Below are positions 43,425 through 52,224 of a DNA stretch of 64,000 nt, piece by piece (positions within the stretch are counted from its first letter, which is position 1; every line of letters starts with the position of its first letter). The stretch is taken from assembly GCF_004134775.1 (NCBI RefSeq), contig NZ_SDOZ01000002.1, forward strand, positions 1,861,356 to 1,925,355, read 5' to 3'. Below the pieces are notes generated by a model. It had not been told where the DNA came from. It did no database searches and worked only from the letters and a program-made list of their open reading frames with translations. Both the position numbers and the translations under genes were made by a program. This DNA comes from Candidatus Borkfalkia ceftriaxoniphila. Its GTDB lineage: Bacteria; Bacillota; Clostridia; Christensenellales; Borkfalkiaceae.

Positions 43425-44786
43425 ATGAAACGCGAAAAACTCAATACTTTTATCATCGACCATCTCTCCATGGTTTGTTATATCTCCGATATGGAAACAT
43501 ACGAAATGCTGTTTCTGTCCGATCCCGGATTGCGTATGTTCGGCTTGCAGTCGGAAAAGGACTATCTCGGCCGCAAATGTTATGAGATATTGCAGGGAAG
43601 AAACTCGCCTTGTCCTTACTGCACGAACGCGAAACTCGTGCGAGGGGAAAAATATTGCTGGGAACATTTCAACGAAACGCTTAAACGCAGCGCCTCGATC
43701 GAGGACAGCATCATAGAGATCGACGGAAGGGAGTATCGGCTGGAAGTCGTGCACGACTTTTTTCTGCAAAAAGACGAGATCATGCGTCTGTCGAAAAAAC
43801 TGACGAGCGAACAGGCGCTGTTGGAATGCGTCAGCGCTCTGTCTGAGGGGACGGAAATTTCCCAGGCGGTCAATCGATTTCTGGAAGTCGTGGGGCGTTT
43901 TTACCAGGCTGCGCGCTCCTATATCTTCGAATTCGATACGGATAAAAAGGTGGCTGACAACACCTTCGAATGGTGCTCGGAAGGCGTCACTTCGCAAATC
44001 GATAATCTGAAGGGGCTTTCGCTCGATCTGCTTTCCGACTGGATCGATAAATTCGAAAAGACGGGAGAGTTTTTCATATCTTCGCTATATGACGAAATGG
44101 ATCCGAAAGGCGAAGATTTCCGCATTCTGGAAGCGCAGAATATCCGCAGTTTGATGGCGGTACCTTTTTTCAAAGAAGGAAAAGTGACGGGGTTTTTCGG
44201 GGTGGACGATCCGTCTTCCAATCTCGAAAACCGCACGCTCATGCACTCGGCGTCGAAATTTATCTGGCAGGAAATGGAAAAGCGCCGCCTTATCGAGCAA
44301 CTCGCTTACGCCAGTTATACGGATATGCTCACGGGGCTTAAAAATCGGAACTGTTTCAAGGATACGGTCATGCGCCTGCGCAAAGAAAAATTTGCCAATA
44401 TGGGCGTCGTCTATCTCGATCTCGATAATTTAAAAGAGACCAACGATACGCTGGGGCACGATCTGGGAGATAAATATCTCATCGAAACCGCGAAAGTTTT
44501 GACCGACGTCTTTCCGAATATTGATATTTTCCGCACGGGCGGCGACGAATTCGTACTGTTCCTGCCCGATTTGGGCAAAGAAAAGACGGAAGGAAAAATG
44601 CGGCAGTTGAGCGAACATATTCAAACGCAGAATCTTCCTTGTTCCGTCGGCTCTTGTTACGACGACAAGGGCGTTCGGCTCGAAACGCTGATGGTGCGCG
44701 CGGAAAAGGAAATGTATCGGCAAAAAGAGGAGCACCACTCTAAAAACGGATTTTTCTGCCGCTACGGCTCGGGTATCAAAGAATAA
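43425..44786 (+). CDS. diguanylate cyclase with PAS and GAF sensor domains
   Basis: 453 residues from the ATG at 43425 (GGGAG upstream). An N-terminal PAS-like domain (residues ~1-105) contains a CPYC pair (GRNSPCPYCTNAKL), possibly a redox or metal site. A GAF-like domain spans ~125-280. The GGDEF domain (residues ~300-445) has LTGLKNRNCF, DLDNLKETND and an intact GGDEF active site at 372-376. It makes cyclic di-GMP from GTP. No EAL or phosphodiesterase gene lies in the window. It ends at a hairpin. Confidence 0.93.
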   Translation: MKREKLNTFIIDHLSMVCYISDMETYEMLFLSDPGLRMFGLQSEKDYLGRKCYEILQGRNSPCPYCTNAKLVRGEKYCWEHFNETLKRSASIEDSIIEIDGREYRLEVVHDFFLQKDEIMRLSKKLTSEQALLECVSALSEGTEISQAVNRFLEVVGRFYQAARSYIFEFDTDKKVADNTFEWCSEGVTSQIDNLKGLSLDLLSDWIDKFEKTGEFFISSLYDEMDPKGEDFRILEAQNIRSLMAVPFFKEGKVTGFFGVDDPSSNLENRTLMHSASKFIWQEMEKRRLIEQLAYASYTDMLTGLKNRNCFKDTVMRLRKEKFANMGVVYLDLDNLKETNDTLGHDLGDKYLIETAKVLTDVFPNIDIFRTGGDEFVLFLPDLGKEKTEGKMRQLSEHIQTQNLPCSVGSCYDDKGVRLETLMVRAEKEMYRQKEEHHSKNGFFCRYGSGIKE

Positions 44787-44790
44787 TACA

Positions 44791-44826
44791 TAAAAAGGAT
44801 TTGCGAAACGCATATCCTTTTTTTTC
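44791..44826 (+). terminator. intrinsic terminator after the GGDEF gene
   Basis: Inverted repeat around AAAAAGGAT / ATCCTTTTT with a TGCG-AAA-CGCA tip. Confidence 0.85.
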
Positions 44827-44837
44827 TTGCAAAACGT

Positions 44838-44892
44838 TTGACATTTCCTTGGAAAGCACATATAATGTTTATAGACCGACGGTCGGTCTATA
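44838..44892 (+). promoter_or_regulatory. consensus promoter and palindromic TetR operator
   Basis: TTGACA (44838-44843), a 17-bp spacer, TATAAT (44861-44866). Immediately downstream is a 23-bp palindrome (44870-44892; arms TATAGACCGAC and GTCGGTCTATA around one central base). Its place over the transcription start fits repression by the adjacent TetR. Confidence 0.88.
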
Positions 44893-44915
44893 ACAATTGA
44901 AAGGGAGCCACATCT

Positions 44916-45554
44916 ATGAGGATTGTCAAAGAAGCGGACGAACGGCGCGAAGAGATCGTAAACGAAGCCGTGCGGTTATTCGCGGAAAAGGGATTTCGGA
45001 ACACGTCGGTCAACGATATTTTAGCGGCCGTGAATATCGCAAAGGGGACTTTTTACTATTATTTCAAATCAAAGGAAGAACTTTTGGACGAGGCGATCGA
45101 AATGTACACCCGCGACCTTACGGCGAAACTGAACGGAATCGGGCGTGAAAGCGATCTGAACGCGGTCGAAAAGTTTATCAAAGTCATCGTCGAGGCGAGT
45201 TGTTCCGACAGTTTGTTCAAACAGCGCATCGTCGCGGCGATCCATCAGGAGGGCAACGAACTTTTGCATCTCAAAAGTCTTGTCGTGTCCGTACTATGTC
45301 TGGTGCCCGTTCTGACGGATATCGTAGAGGAGGGCAACGAACAGGGGCTGTGCCGCGTGCAGTTTCCGAAAACGACTGTGGAAACGCTGCTCATCGCCGC
45401 GCAGTTTATGTTTAACGACAGATTTTTTACGGAGGAAGAGTCGTCTTCCGTTCTTCGTCTGCAAGAATTTTTGACCGTCGTCGAAAATATGCTTAATATG
45501 GAAAAGGGCGCTCTGGCTCCTTTGGCGGTCGCGCTTGCGGAGGCGGTCGAATGA
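44916..45554 (+). CDS. TetR-family transcriptional regulator
   Basis: 212 residues. The N-terminal DNA-binding domain is classic (RREEIVNEAVRLFAEKGFRNTSVNDILAAVNIAKGTFYYYFKSKEEL), with a helical ligand domain behind. It is probably the repressor of its own operon, through the 23-bp palindrome upstream. The stop overlaps the ABC gene start (ATGA), so both are expressed together. The inducer, possibly the transporter substrate, is unknown. Confidence 0.95.
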   Translation: MRIVKEADERREEIVNEAVRLFAEKGFRNTSVNDILAAVNIAKGTFYYYFKSKEELLDEAIEMYTRDLTAKLNGIGRESDLNAVEKFIKVIVEASCSDSLFKQRIVAAIHQEGNELLHLKSLVVSVLCLVPVLTDIVEEGNEQGLCRVQFPKTTVETLLIAAQFMFNDRFFTEEESSSVLRLQEFLTVVENMLNMEKGALAPLAVALAEAVE

Positions 45555-47230
45555 AACGGTACATCGTTTACAGTAAAATCAAGTTTATCGCGCTCGTCCT
45601 GTTCAAAGCGCTGTACGCCGCCGCGTTCGTAGGTTTCGCGCTCATTTTGCAATGGCTGGTCAACACGATCACTGCCGACGGGGCGACGGCCGATCAGTTA
45701 TTCTTTTGCGTGGGCATAGCGATCGGGTACGTCGCGGTATTCACCGCGATCCTGCTTTTAAAAGATAAAGCGAGCACGGCATATATCAACAAGGCGGTCA
45801 TGCTGCTTCGCAATGATCTGACGCACAGCCTTCTGCACGAACGCTACGAAGATTTCGCCTCGAACGACACGGCGAAATACCTTTCCCATCTCACAAACGA
45901 TATCAAAACCGTTGCCGTAAGCGGTTTTAATTCCGTGATCACACTTCCCGAAGAAATATTTACATTTGTTTTCGCGGTTGCCGCGGCGTTTTTCATCAAT
46001 TACGTGGTCGCTTTGACCATGCTCGGGCTCACGCTGCTCATCTTCATCGTGCCCGTCGTTTTCAATAAGCCGCTCAACCGCGCGAACGTGCGGTTGTCCG
46101 ACGCCGTCAAGCAATATACCGCCGCGCTCAAACAGACCTTTCTCGGGATCGACGTCGTGAAAAATTTCGGCAGCGAAGAGCGGACGGAGCGCGAGATCGC
46201 GCGTATCAACGAAACGCTTTGCAAAAAGAACACGGTGCTCGACAAACTGAATTTGTATGCGGGGGACGTCGGAATTTTTATCGTGGTGCTCCTGCAACTG
46301 GGCAGTATCGCGATCGCGGGCTATATGATGCTGCAATCGGTCATTCTCATCGGCGCCGTCATCGCGGTGGTGCAACTCAGCGGCAATATGTATTCGCCGC
46401 TCATGCAGATCGCGGGCAAAGCCGCGCTCATTTCGGGGATAAGGGAACTCGATGAAACTTTGCTCGCGATGGCGCAGCCGCCCGAAGCGCAGGGTGAAAA
46501 ACTTTTCGGTTTCGAGAGAGGGATCAGAGTCGAAAACGTCGGTTTCAGCTATCCCGATCATGAAGATCTCACTTTAAAAAACGTGAGCGCCGCATTCGAA
46601 AAGGGAAAAAAATATCTTATTGTCGGAAAGTCGGGGAGCGGAAAGTCCACGCTGTTGAAACTGATCGGCAAGACTTTCAACGGATACGTCGGGAAAATCG
46701 AGATAGACGGCGTCGATTACAAAAATATTTCCGAGCGCGAACTCTACAAAAACATCGCGTTTGCCCAGCAGAAAAGTTATCTGTTCGATCTTACGGTGCG
46801 TGAAAATATCGATTTCAACGGGACGGGCGACGCGCAACTTTTGGAACACGCCGTCGAAATTGCGGAACTCCGCGATTTCGTGCTCGCGCAGAAAAACGGT
46901 TTGGACGAACAGATCAGCGAGGAGATCAACCAGATTTCGGGCGGGGAAAAGCAGCGCGTCGGGCTTGCCCGCGCGATTTACAAGGACACGGATATTCTGT
47001 TGCTAGACGAAGTGACTTCGTCGCTCGATAAGGAAACCGCCTACCGCGTCGAAAAAAATATTTTGGCGCTGCGGGATAAGACCGTTCTCAACGTATCGCA
47101 TAAACTGCACGCAGACCTATTGGAAAAATACGATTATATCTGCGTCATGGACGGGGGCAAAATCGTCGATTTCGCCCCGCCCGCGGCGTTATTGAAAAAT
47201 AACGCGCTCTCGCAATATATGGACGCATGA
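45551..47230 (+). CDS. ABC transporter, fused permease and ATPase
   Basis: 559 residues: six membrane segments in the first ~290 residues, then the ATPase. Walker A VGKSGSGKSTLLKLI, signature QISGGEKQRVGLARAI, Walker B DILLLDEVTSSLD. It is a half-transporter of the exporter type (MsbA/LmrA family) and would work as a homodimer. The TetR gene overlaps its start by 4 nt. The substrate could be a drug, lipid or peptide. Confidence 0.93.
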   Translation: MKRYIVYSKIKFIALVLFKALYAAAFVGFALILQWLVNTITADGATADQLFFCVGIAIGYVAVFTAILLLKDKASTAYINKAVMLLRNDLTHSLLHERYEDFASNDTAKYLSHLTNDIKTVAVSGFNSVITLPEEIFTFVFAVAAAFFINYVVALTMLGLTLLIFIVPVVFNKPLNRANVRLSDAVKQYTAALKQTFLGIDVVKNFGSEERTEREIARINETLCKKNTVLDKLNLYAGDVGIFIVVLLQLGSIAIAGYMMLQSVILIGAVIAVVQLSGNMYSPLMQIAGKAALISGIRELDETLLAMAQPPEAQGEKLFGFERGIRVENVGFSYPDHEDLTLKNVSAAFEKGKKYLIVGKSGSGKSTLLKLIGKTFNGYVGKIEIDGVDYKNISERELYKNIAFAQQKSYLFDLTVRENIDFNGTGDAQLLEHAVEIAELRDFVLAQKNGLDEQISEEINQISGGEKQRVGLARAIYKDTDILLLDEVTSSLDKETAYRVEKNILALRDKTVLNVSHKLHADLLEKYDYICVMDGGKIVDFAPPAALLKNNALSQYMDA

Positions 47231-47231
47231 A

Positions 47232-47263
47232 AAAGGCGCGGAAGGGATCCCTTCCGCGCCTTT
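47232..47263. terminator. perfect palindrome between the ABC gene and tRNA-Leu
   Basis: A 32-bp perfect palindrome (AAAGGCGCGGAAGG and complement). It ends at the CCA end of the tRNA gene and can stop transcripts from both sides; T tracts are short. Confidence 0.75.
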
Positions 47264-47345
47264 GGTGCGAGTGACAGGATTTGAACCTGCACGCCGAAGC
47301 AATAGATTCTAAGTCTATCTTGTCTGCCAGTTCCAACACACTCGC
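47263..47345 (-). tRNA. tRNA-Leu (anticodon UAG)
   Basis: On the minus strand: acceptor GCGAGTG pairs with CACTCGC, discriminator A, and an encoded CCA (complement of 47263-47265). The anticodon arm is ATAGA-CTTAGAA-TCTAT, giving UAG. The long variable arm (TGCTTCGGCG) is typical of a type II tRNA-Leu, and the T arm contains GGTTCAAATCC. Length is 83 nt with CCA. It reads CUA/CUG-type leucine codons. Confidence 0.95.
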
Positions 47346-47442
47346 GTATTATATATTTTACACGAAATGCGCGCAAAAAGCAAGAGATTTCGCGGCGTAT
47401 AGAATAGGGATTGTTGCGCAAACTGTTATTCGGAGGTGGAAA

Positions 47443-47667
47443 ATGTTTATTGCAAATTTAGTTTCTTACATCCTCGTGCTTTTAGGAGCAGTTAACTGGG
47501 GATTGTACGGGGCCTTTAATTTCAATCTCGTTTCGGCCGTGTTTATGGGAGATAGAAGTATCGGTGCGATCATTACCTATGTCATCATCGCGCTCGCCGC
47601 AATCTGGCTGATTATTTCGACCGTATTCGCCCGCGGATACCTGAGATTCACCAAATACGATTATTAA
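47443..47667 (+). CDS. DUF378-family small membrane protein
   Basis: 74 residues with two membrane segments (residues ~3-25 and ~42-62). The start MFIANLVSYILVLLGAVNWGLYGAFNFNLV is typical of DUF378 proteins. Function is unknown in the family. The ATG at 47443 has CGGAGGTGG upstream; the longer frame runs into the tRNA gene. Single gene followed by a hairpin. Confidence 0.88.
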   Translation: MFIANLVSYILVLLGAVNWGLYGAFNFNLVSAVFMGDRSIGAIITYVIIALAAIWLIISTVFARGYLRFTKYDY

Positions 47668-47675
47668 TCTTTGGG

Positions 47676-47704
47676 AAAAAAGCGCTTTCACGGCGCTTTT
47701 TTTT
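47676..47704 (+). terminator. intrinsic terminator after DUF378
   Basis: AAAAAAGCGC, a 7-nt loop, GCGCTTTTTT. Confidence 0.88.
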
Positions 47705-47728
47705 CACATAATTTTAACCGCGGAGGGG

Positions 47729-47757
47729 TTGACTTTTTCACATCTTTAGAATATAAT
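47729..47757 (+). promoter_or_regulatory. promoter of the ABC-MarR-DtxR operon
   Basis: TTGACT (47729-47734), a 17-bp spacer, TATAAT (47752-47757). The transcription start would be about 47764, giving a ~105-nt leader. Confidence 0.75.
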
Positions 47758-47797
47758 AAAAATGAAATTGATTAGCAGTAAAAACAATTAGTGATAT

Positions 47798-47848
47798 TGT
47801 AACAGACTGCGCTGACTTTGTCAAAAAGGACGTTACATAGGGTGACAA
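47798..47848 (+). promoter_or_regulatory. leader with two overlapping inverted repeats
   Basis: TGTAAC (47798-47803) pairs with GTTACA (47832-47837), and TTGTCA (47818-47823) with TGACAA (47843-47848). The two pairs interlock, so they cannot form nested hairpins together. They may be alternative hairpins, a pseudoknot, or dyad sites for the MarR-type regulator encoded downstream. Confidence 0.35.
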
Positions 47849-47867
47849 CATCTTCGGAGGGAACAAT

Positions 47868-48569
47868 ATGAACTTTGTGGAATTCAAAAACGTGAGCAAG
47901 CACTACATAATGGGCAGCAACGTGATCAAGGCGGCGGACGACGTCAATTTCAGCATCGGGCAGGGCGAATTCTGCGTGGTGGTGGGGCCGAGCGGCGCGG
48001 GCAAGACGACCGTTCTGAATATGCTCGGCGGCATGGATCAGGTCACGGGCGGAGAGATTTTCGTGGACGGCGTGAAGATCAGCGACTTCAACGAGCGGAA
48101 ACTCACCGACTATCGCCGCTACGACGTCGGGTTCGTATTCCAGTTTTACAATCTGATACAGAATCTGACTGCGCTCGAAAACGTGGAGATCGCCTCGGAG
48201 ATCTGCAAAAATCCGCTGGACGCCAGAAAAACGCTGGAAGAAGTGGGGCTGTCCGAGCGCATGAGCAATTTCCCCGCGCAACTTTCGGGCGGCGAACAGC
48301 AGCGTGTTTCCATCGCGCGTGCCATTGCGAAAAATCCCAAACTTTTACTTTGCGACGAGCCGACGGGCGCGCTCGACTACGAAACGGGAAAAAATATCCT
48401 CAAACTTCTGCAAAAGATCTGCCGCGAAAATCATAAAACGGTCATCGTCATTACGCACAACCAGGCGATCACCCGCATGGCCGACCGCGTCATTCACGTC
48501 AAAAACGGCAAAGTCAGCGGCGAAGAACTCAATGCGCATCCCGCCGACGTGGATGTCATCGAATGGTAA
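47868..48569 (+). CDS. ABC transporter ATP-binding protein (MacB/LolD type)
   Basis: 233 residues. Walker [16 protein letters not shown], signature [15 protein letters not shown], Walker [14 protein letters not shown]. It is the standard partner of FtsX-type permeases. It starts with CGGAGGGAACAAT and is followed after 27 nt by an 868-residue permease, then MarR and DtxR regulators. Resistance to peptides or export of a lipid-like compound is possible; the substrate is unknown. Confidence 0.94.
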   Translation: MNFVEFKNVSKHYIMGSNVIKAADDVNFSIGQGEFCVVVGPSGAGKTTVLNMLGGMDQVTGGEIFVDGVKISDFNERKLTDYRRYDVGFVFQFYNLIQNLTALENVEIASEICKNPLDARKTLEEVGLSERMSNFPAQLSGGEQQRVSIARAIAKNPKLLLCDEPTGALDYETGKNILKLLQKICRENHKTVIVITHNQAITRMADRVIHVKNGKVSGEELNAHPADVDVIEW

Positions 48570-48596
48570 AAATAATTCCTTACGGGCGGTGTTAGT

Positions 48597-51203
48597 ATGA
48601 AAAGATTTACCAAAACAATCGCAAAGGAATTCACGTCGGGGTTCGGGCGTTTTATCGCCATCATGGCGATCATCGCGCTCGGCGTCGGTTTCATGATCGG
48701 CGTGATGCAGGCCACGCCCGACATGAAAAATTCCATGGACAAATATTACGAGGAAAACGCCGCGTTCGATCTGGGACTCAAATCGGTCTACGCTTTTTCC
48801 GAGGACGACGTCGCCGAAGTACTCGCTTTACAGGACGAGAACGGAAAAGCGCTCACCGAGCGCGCTTTTGCCTACACTTCCGCAGACGCGCCCGTAACGA
48901 TCACGCGCGGCGGGGAGGCGGACGTCGAAACCATCGCGCGCGTCAACGCGGTCGATTTCGCGGCGTTGCAGGGCGACGGCGGCGTCAACCGCCTGACGTT
49001 GGTCGAAGGGCGTTTCCCCGAAAAACCGGACGAAGTCGTCGTTCAGCGAAAGACGAATTATATTCTCGACGTGAAGGTGGGCGACGTGATTACGGTGACG
49101 GGCGATACGACGCTCGATTTCGACGTGCCTCTGAGCAAATCCGTGCTTACGGAATCGACGTTCGAAGTCGTCGGCGTGGTTTCCTCGCCCGATTATTATT
49201 ATTTCGACGCGCGGGAAGTGACCACGCTCGGCACGGGCGTTCTCGGCACGATCTTTTACGCGCAGGAAAGCGTTTTCGACCTGACGAACAATATGCTCTT
49301 CAAATACCTGTATAACAATCTGTTTTACGAAGAGGAAGGGCATTCCATGTACACGGATATATCCGTGCTTTTAAAAGGTTCGGACGAACGGATGGCGTTT
49401 ACGCCCGCTTTCGAAGATTTCGTCAAGGGGCGCATCGAAGATTACAAGGAACTCGGCGCAAAGCAGTGCGTCGCGCTCAATGCCGAACTGGAAAAATTCG
49501 CCTCGCTCGCGGGAGATCTGCCCGCCGCGGAATGGTACGTGCTGGATATCGTTACCACGAATTTAAGTTATATCGGGTTCGGAATGAACGCGGAAAAAGT
49601 AGCGGACATCGCGGGTATTTTTCCCGTATTCTTTATCGTGGTCGCGGCGCTGGTCGCGCTCACGTCCATGACGCGCATGGTCGAAGAGGACCGCATGCAG
49701 ATCGGCACGTTCAAGGCGCTCGGCTACACGAACGGGCGCATCATGTCTAAATATATGATCTACTGCTGTATCGCGAGCATCGTGGGCTGCGTGGTCGGCG
49801 TGCTGTTCGGATTCAGCCTTTTGCCCACCATCTTCTGGCAGGCATATAAGATCATGTACTATCTGCCGCCGCTCTCGCTCGCGTTTTCCCCTTGGTTCGC
49901 CGTCATCACGCTCGCCGTGGCGCTGGCGGGCACCATGCTGGTCACTTACTTTGCGGCACGCTCGTCGCTCAAAGAAAAGCCTTCCCAACTCATGCAGCCC
50001 AAGGCGCCCAAAGCGGGCAAACGCATCGTTCTCGAACGCGTCGGATTCGTGTGGAATCATTTGAAATTCAAGTATAAAGCGACGCTGCGCAATATATTCC
50101 GCTATAAACGGAATATGTTTATGACAATTCTCTCGGTCATGGGCTGTACCGCGCTCATGCTCGTAGGGTTCGGGCTGAACGATTCGGTAACGGCTGCCAT
50201 CGACACGCAGTTCAACGAGATCGTTCAATACGAGGCGCTCGTGGAGTACAGCGCCATCGACGAGGGAGGCGCGCTCGAATCTTTTCTCCAAGGAACGGAT
50301 TGCGAAGATTACGTTTCGCTGTACGGTGAAGACGGGCACGTGGAACTGCAAAAAGACGGGGAAAAATTCACCGAATCGGTAGAACTTTACGCCGTAAAAG
50401 CGGACGATCAAAAATTTAACTCGTTTTTAGCCTTGCGTAATTCCAAAAAGTCTGCTATAATAGATTTGAGTAAAAACGGGGTGGCGATTTCGGAAAATAT
50501 AGCGGACGGCTATGGGGTAGCCGTCGGCGATTCCATTGTTTACAGGCGTTCCGACGGAACGAAGGAAACCTTGACCGTTACGGCGATCGCGGAAAATTAT
50601 ATGGGTAATTATCTGTACGTCGACAGCGCGTATTACGCCGAACTGTTCGGAGAAAAGAAAGACAACACGCTCTTCGTCAAGACGGGGATCTCCCCCGAAG
50701 ATTACGACGACCTTGCGAAAACGCTCCTTTCCGACAGCGGGGTAAACGGGGTCACCTTCACGGCTAACAACAGAAAGACTTACGAGGGATTGGAACAGAC
50801 CATGGGCTTTGTGATCGCGGTCCTTGTCGTCTGCGCGGGAGCGCTGGCGGCGATCGTGCTCTACAATCTGACGAATATAAATATCGACGAAAGGCGGCGG
50901 GAGATCGCGACGCTGCGCGTTCTGGGCTACCGCAAGCGGGAGGTCGCAGGTTATATTTACCGCGAAAGCGCGGTTCTGACCGTCATCGGCGCGCTTTTGG
51001 GCCTGGGACTTGGCGTACTTCTGCATATGTTTCTGGTCACGCGTATCAACGGCGTCGCCATGATGTTTGCGAGCGTCATCGGCGTCGGAAGTTATTTTTA
51101 TTCGTTGGGACTTACGGTACTGTTCGCGGGAATCGTCTATGCTTTCATGCTGATCAAACTCAATAAGATCAATATGGCGGATTCCTTAAAGTCCAACGAA
51201 TAA
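48597..51203 (+). CDS. ABC transporter permease with two FtsX domains
   Basis: 868 residues. A membrane segment near residues 17-40 and an extracytoplasmic domain (~45-330) precede a first FtsX domain with three segments (~335-460, TSMTRMVEEDRMQIGTFKALGYTNGRIM). After another membrane segment (~500) and a second extracytoplasmic part comes a final FtsX domain (~740-860, NIDERRREIATLRVLGYRKREVAGYIY). It pairs with the ATPase upstream. The topology fits large MacB-like exporters without an outer membrane. Confidence 0.92.
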   Translation: MKRFTKTIAKEFTSGFGRFIAIMAIIALGVGFMIGVMQATPDMKNSMDKYYEENAAFDLGLKSVYAFSEDDVAEVLALQDENGKALTERAFAYTSADAPVTITRGGEADVETIARVNAVDFAALQGDGGVNRLTLVEGRFPEKPDEVVVQRKTNYILDVKVGDVITVTGDTTLDFDVPLSKSVLTESTFEVVGVVSSPDYYYFDAREVTTLGTGVLGTIFYAQESVFDLTNNMLFKYLYNNLFYEEEGHSMYTDISVLLKGSDERMAFTPAFEDFVKGRIEDYKELGAKQCVALNAELEKFASLAGDLPAAEWYVLDIVTTNLSYIGFGMNAEKVADIAGIFPVFFIVVAALVALTSMTRMVEEDRMQIGTFKALGYTNGRIMSKYMIYCCIASIVGCVVGVLFGFSLLPTIFWQAYKIMYYLPPLSLAFSPWFAVITLAVALAGTMLVTYFAARSSLKEKPSQLMQPKAPKAGKRIVLERVGFVWNHLKFKYKATLRNIFRYKRNMFMTILSVMGCTALMLVGFGLNDSVTAAIDTQFNEIVQYEALVEYSAIDEGGALESFLQGTDCEDYVSLYGEDGHVELQKDGEKFTESVELYAVKADDQKFNSFLALRNSKKSAIIDLSKNGVAISENIADGYGVAVGDSIVYRRSDGTKETLTVTAIAENYMGNYLYVDSAYYAELFGEKKDNTLFVKTGISPEDYDDLAKTLLSDSGVNGVTFTANNRKTYEGLEQTMGFVIAVLVVCAGALAAIVLYNLTNINIDERRREIATLRVLGYRKREVAGYIYRESAVLTVIGALLGLGLGVLLHMFLVTRINGVAMMFASVIGVGSYFYSLGLTVLFAGIVYAFMLIKLNKINMADSLKSNE

Positions 51204-51224
51204 ACACAGGAGAGGAACTGTCTG

Positions 51225-51698
51225 ATGGAAGATGAAAAATTGCGCGACGCGCTGATCCAGCAACTTTGGCGCATGAATAAAATGGATATCGTCACGCACC
51301 TGCGCGAATTTATCGAGGGAGAACTCGCCACGTTGTGGTTTTTAAACGTCAGCGGAGATACGACAATTATCCCTTCCATGATCAGCGACAATCTGCGTAT
51401 CAGCCGCGCGCGCACCGCCATCATTTTGCGCACATTGCGCGAAAAGGGCTATGTGACGATGGATATTTCCGAGGAAGACCGCCGTAAGATGACGGTGCTG
51501 CTCACGGAATCGGGAAAGAGTTACCTCGACGAAAAGTATGATTTTCTGCTCGCATATTTCGATAAATATATCGAAGTGTTGGGCGCGGACAATATAGAGG
51601 AACTTACCGAACTTTTAAAACTGACTGCAGATAAAGAGGCTTGCCTCGCTTCCTGGATAGAAGAAGAAAAACGCAAGAAGGAGGGAAAGGACGCATGA
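51225..51698 (+). CDS. MarR-family transcriptional regulator
   Basis: 157 residues. Winged helix in the middle (IIPSMISDNLRISRARTAIILRTLREKGYVTM with wing SEEDRRKMTVLLTESGKSYLD). It lies 21 nt behind the permease gene and overlaps the DtxR gene by 4 nt, so it is the third gene of the operon. Such regulators often repress their own transporter; two dyads lie in the operon leader. The ligand is unknown. Confidence 0.9.
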   Translation: MEDEKLRDALIQQLWRMNKMDIVTHLREFIEGELATLWFLNVSGDTTIIPSMISDNLRISRARTAIILRTLREKGYVTMDISEEDRRKMTVLLTESGKSYLDEKYDFLLAYFDKYIEVLGADNIEELTELLKLTADKEACLASWIEEEKRKKEGKDA

Positions 51699-52057
51699 TC
51701 GATAACGAATCGGGAGAAGACTATCTCGAAGCGGTATTGCAACTTGCCTCGTCCGAAAGGGAAGTGCATTCGGTGGACGTCGCCCGCAAACTGGGCGTAT
51801 CCAAGCCCGCCGTTACAAAGGCGATGAAGATCCTGCGCGCCAAAGGCTATGTGGAAGTGGAAAACAACCATATCGTTCTTACGGACGAAGGACGGGAATA
51901 CGCGCAAGCCGTGTACGAAAAGCACAAAAATATCGCGGCGTTTCTATGCGCGCTGGGCGTAAATGAGGAGACCGCGGAGGCGGACGCCTGCCGTTTCGAG
52001 CATATGATCAGCGGCGAAACGTACGAGGCGATGCTCCGCTATTTGAAAAAAGCGTGA
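51695..52057 (+). CDS. DtxR/MntR-family metal-dependent regulator
   Basis: 120 residues from the ATG at 51695 (overlaps the MarR stop). The helix-turn-helix (SGEDYLEAVLQLASSEREVHSVDVARKLGVSKPAVTKAMKILRAKGYVEV) and the metal/dimer domain (EKHKNIAAFLCALGV... ACRFEHMIS) fit MntR. Candidate metal ligands are Asp and Glu of the GEDYLE helix, the EKH His, and the FEH Glu/His. It may sense Mn or Fe. That a metal regulator shares an operon with a MarR and an FtsX-type ABC exporter is unusual. Confidence 0.88.
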   Translation: MIDNESGEDYLEAVLQLASSEREVHSVDVARKLGVSKPAVTKAMKILRAKGYVEVENNHIVLTDEGREYAQAVYEKHKNIAAFLCALGVNEETAEADACRFEHMISGETYEAMLRYLKKA

Positions 52058-52075
52058 ATTTCGGGCGGCATTCGC

Positions 52076-52104
52076 TTGCCAAATTTCCGTAAAAATGGTA
52101 ACAT
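52076..52104 (+). promoter_or_regulatory. promoter of the second MATE gene
   Basis: TTGCCA (52076-52081), a 17-bp spacer, TAACAT (52099-52104). Transcription would start near 52111, ~115 nt before the start codon. Confidence 0.65.
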
Positions 52105-52110
52105 GATAAA

Positions 52111-52218
52111 AAAACAAAAGCGGGCGGGGATCGCCGGATCTCCCTTCCGCTGCACGTTCGATGCCCTTTCCGTAGGCCGAAGAAGGAGAGGGATGATCGG
52201 ACGTTTTTTTTATGGAGG
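52111..52218 (+). promoter_or_regulatory. structured leader with terminator before MATE, candidate guanidine-IV (mepA) riboswitch
   Basis: The leader folds into a 5' GC-rich part (GCGGGCGGGGATCGCCGGATCTCCC) and a long hairpin whose arms are ACGTTCGAT-G-CCCTTTCC and GGAGAGGG-ATG-ATCGGACGT. A run of T residues follows at once (~52199-52207). That is an intrinsic terminator placed ~15 nt before the Shine-Dalgarno of a MATE gene. The 5' CGGATCTCCCTTCC could pair alternatively with AAGGAGAGGG and free the terminator. Guanidine-IV (mepA motif) RNAs in Clostridia control MATE pumps by such antitermination. The fit is by context and architecture; I have not verified the consensus. Confidence 0.4.
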
Positions 52219-52224
52219 TTAGGG

